The notes beneath the pieces were generated by a model. It did no database searches. It was not told the DNA's origin and saw only the letters and a program-made list of their open reading frames with translations. The position numbers and the translations under genes were made by a program. 21,712 bases of DNA from DATJBC01 sp035515515. Its GTDB lineage: Bacteria > Actinomycetota > Acidimicrobiia > Acidimicrobiales > UBA8190. The stretch lies in contig DATJBC010000132.1 of assembly GCA_035515515.1 (NCBI GenBank), forward strand, positions 1 to 21,712, in the 5' to 3' direction. How positions within the stretch are numbered: the stretch's first letter is position 1; each line of letters starts with the position of its first letter. Below are positions 21,038 through 21,712 of this stretch, one piece after another.

Positions 21038-21712
21038 GGGGCATCTTGATGGCGCGGTCGGCGATGATGTTCTTCTGCACCTCGGTGGTGCCCGCCCCGA
21101 TCGAGGTGTAGCGCTGCCACACGTAGTTGTGCGCCCAGTGGCCCTTGTCGACGGCGTCGGGGCCCCCCTTGGCCAGCACGCCCGTGGTGCCCAGCACGTC
21201 CACGCCGAGCTCGGCGATGGTCTGGGAGAGGTAGCTCCACTGCAGCTTGGCCAGGGGGACCTCGGGCCAGTTCTTCTCGCCCTTCAGGATCTTCGACAGC
21301 GCCCGGGCGTTGAGCAGGCGGGTGAGCTCGAGCTGGGTCCACACCCGGGCGATGCGGTCGCGGATGGCGGGGTCACAGAGGGCGGCCGGGTTGTGCACCC
21401 GCGCCGTGGCGATGAGGTTGTCGAGCTCGATGCGCATGGACACCGACAGGCCCGAGGTGCCCACCCGCTCGTTGGCCAGGGTCCCCATGGCCACGTTCCA
21501 GCCCTGGTTCTCGTCCCCGAGCCGATACGCGACCGGCACGCGGGCGGCGTCGAAGGCCACCTCGCAGAACAGCTCACCGCCGGTCATGTCACGGATGACG
21601 TTGACCTCGATGCCGGGCAGCTCCATGTCGACGATGAGGGCGGTGATGCCCTCGTGCTTGGCGCCCCGCTCGATGGCACCGGCGTCGGTGCGCACCAGGA
21701 ACAGGCCCCACT
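21030..21712 (-). CDS. Acyl-CoA dehydrogenase (FadE-like), N-terminus beyond window
   Basis: The C-terminal ~226 residues of a third acyl-CoA dehydrogenase; the frame is open to the window end (WGLFLVRT is readable beyond the GTG at 21695, which is not the real start). It shows the end of the beta domain (ITALIVDMELPGIEV, FCEVAFDAARVPVAYRLG), GWNVAMGTLANER at the start of the C-terminal helical domain, and the terminal motif GAGTTEVQKNIIADRAIKMPRP, which parallels GTSEIQRNIIAERVLGLPRR in the 6199-7401 dehydrogenase. It should be an FAD enzyme acting on an acyl-CoA of unknown structure. The missing N-terminal half prevents checking the substrate motif. It belongs to a minus-strand unit extending to the right. 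Confidence 0.9.
   Translation of the reverse strand, partial: WGLFLVRTDAGAIERGAKHEGITALIVDMELPGIEVNVIRDMTGGELFCEVAFDAARVPVAYRLGDENQGWNVAMGTLANERVGTSGLSVSMRIELDNLIATARVHNPAALCDPAIRDRIARVWTQLELTRLLNARALSKILKGEKNWPEVPLAKLQWSYLSQTIAELGVDVLGTTGVLAKGGPDAVDKGHWAHNYVWQRYTSIGAGTTEVQKNIIADRAIKMPRP

Noticed and set aside
1..21712. Mobile elements, CRISPR arrays, tRNA/rRNA, riboswitches, toxin-antitoxin or phage defence genes
   Set aside because: No transposase or integrase motifs, no spaced direct repeats, no tRNA-like cloverleaf, and no gap large enough for a structured RNA were seen on reading both strands.

Overview
The window is very GC-rich, with strong G/C bias at third codon positions, many GTG starts, and 4-bp GTGA or ATGA overlaps between consecutive genes. 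Several promoters look leaderless. Together with the gene families (FadD/FadE-type enzymes, an Ltp2-like thiolase fold paired with a DUF35 protein, and Amidohydro_2 proteins of the D-x-H-x-x-E-P type) this points to a high-GC actinobacterium. Acidimicrobiia or a related lineage is my guess, and the sequence alone does not prove it. I see no rRNA, tRNA, mobile element, prophage or CRISPR array. The window is densely coding, with 20 protein genes (two cut by the window edges) and no gap over 100 bp.

Layout. (1) Positions 1-2497, plus strand: the C-terminal part of an ADP-forming acyl-CoA synthetase, then an acyl-CoA dehydrogenase. (2) Positions 2541-7401, minus strand: an acyl-CoA dehydrogenase, a PaaK-like CoA ligase, a divergent AMP-binding ligase that lacks the usual catalytic lysines, and a lipoprotein. 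(3) Positions 7472-9134, minus strand: a possible 9-codon leader ORF, a DUF35 zinc-ribbon/OB-fold protein, and a thiolase-fold protein resembling Ltp2-type aldolases. (4) Positions 9208-9969, plus strand: a lone SDR oxidoreductase. (5) Positions 9952-14511, minus strand: a TetR regulator, two Amidohydro_2 proteins and an acyl-CoA synthetase, mostly in overlapping frames. (6) Positions 14567-19968, plus strand and divergent from the TetR gene: an aldehyde dehydrogenase, a D-aminoacylase-like amidohydrolase, a zinc alcohol dehydrogenase and a third Amidohydro_2 protein. (7) Positions 20024-21024, plus strand: adenine phosphoribosyltransferase and a SnoaL-like protein. (8) Positions 21030-21712, minus strand: the C-terminal part of a third acyl-CoA dehydrogenase.

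How it works together (inference): the region looks like a catabolic island for a carboxylic acid or alcohol substrate, perhaps cyclic or branched such as a terpenoid or steroid side chain. Alcohol and aldehyde oxidation would feed acids to the four CoA ligases. Acyl-CoA dehydrogenases would introduce double bonds, and the Ltp2-like/DUF35 pair would cleave a C-C bond. The hydrolase-fold proteins would do unknown ring or decarboxylation chemistry. No enoyl-CoA hydratase is in the window, so the pathway is incomplete here and the substrate cannot be named.

The regulatory DNA is the most distinctive part. Two promoter regions (7418-7435 and 9162-9185) carry a related 16-bp palindrome of the form CTGACG-N5-GTCAG and probably bind one regulator. 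The TetR/aldehyde dehydrogenase divergent region carries a different inverted repeat (14536-14552). Several start codons sit 6-9 nt after a TANNNT -10 box, as expected for leaderless mRNAs.
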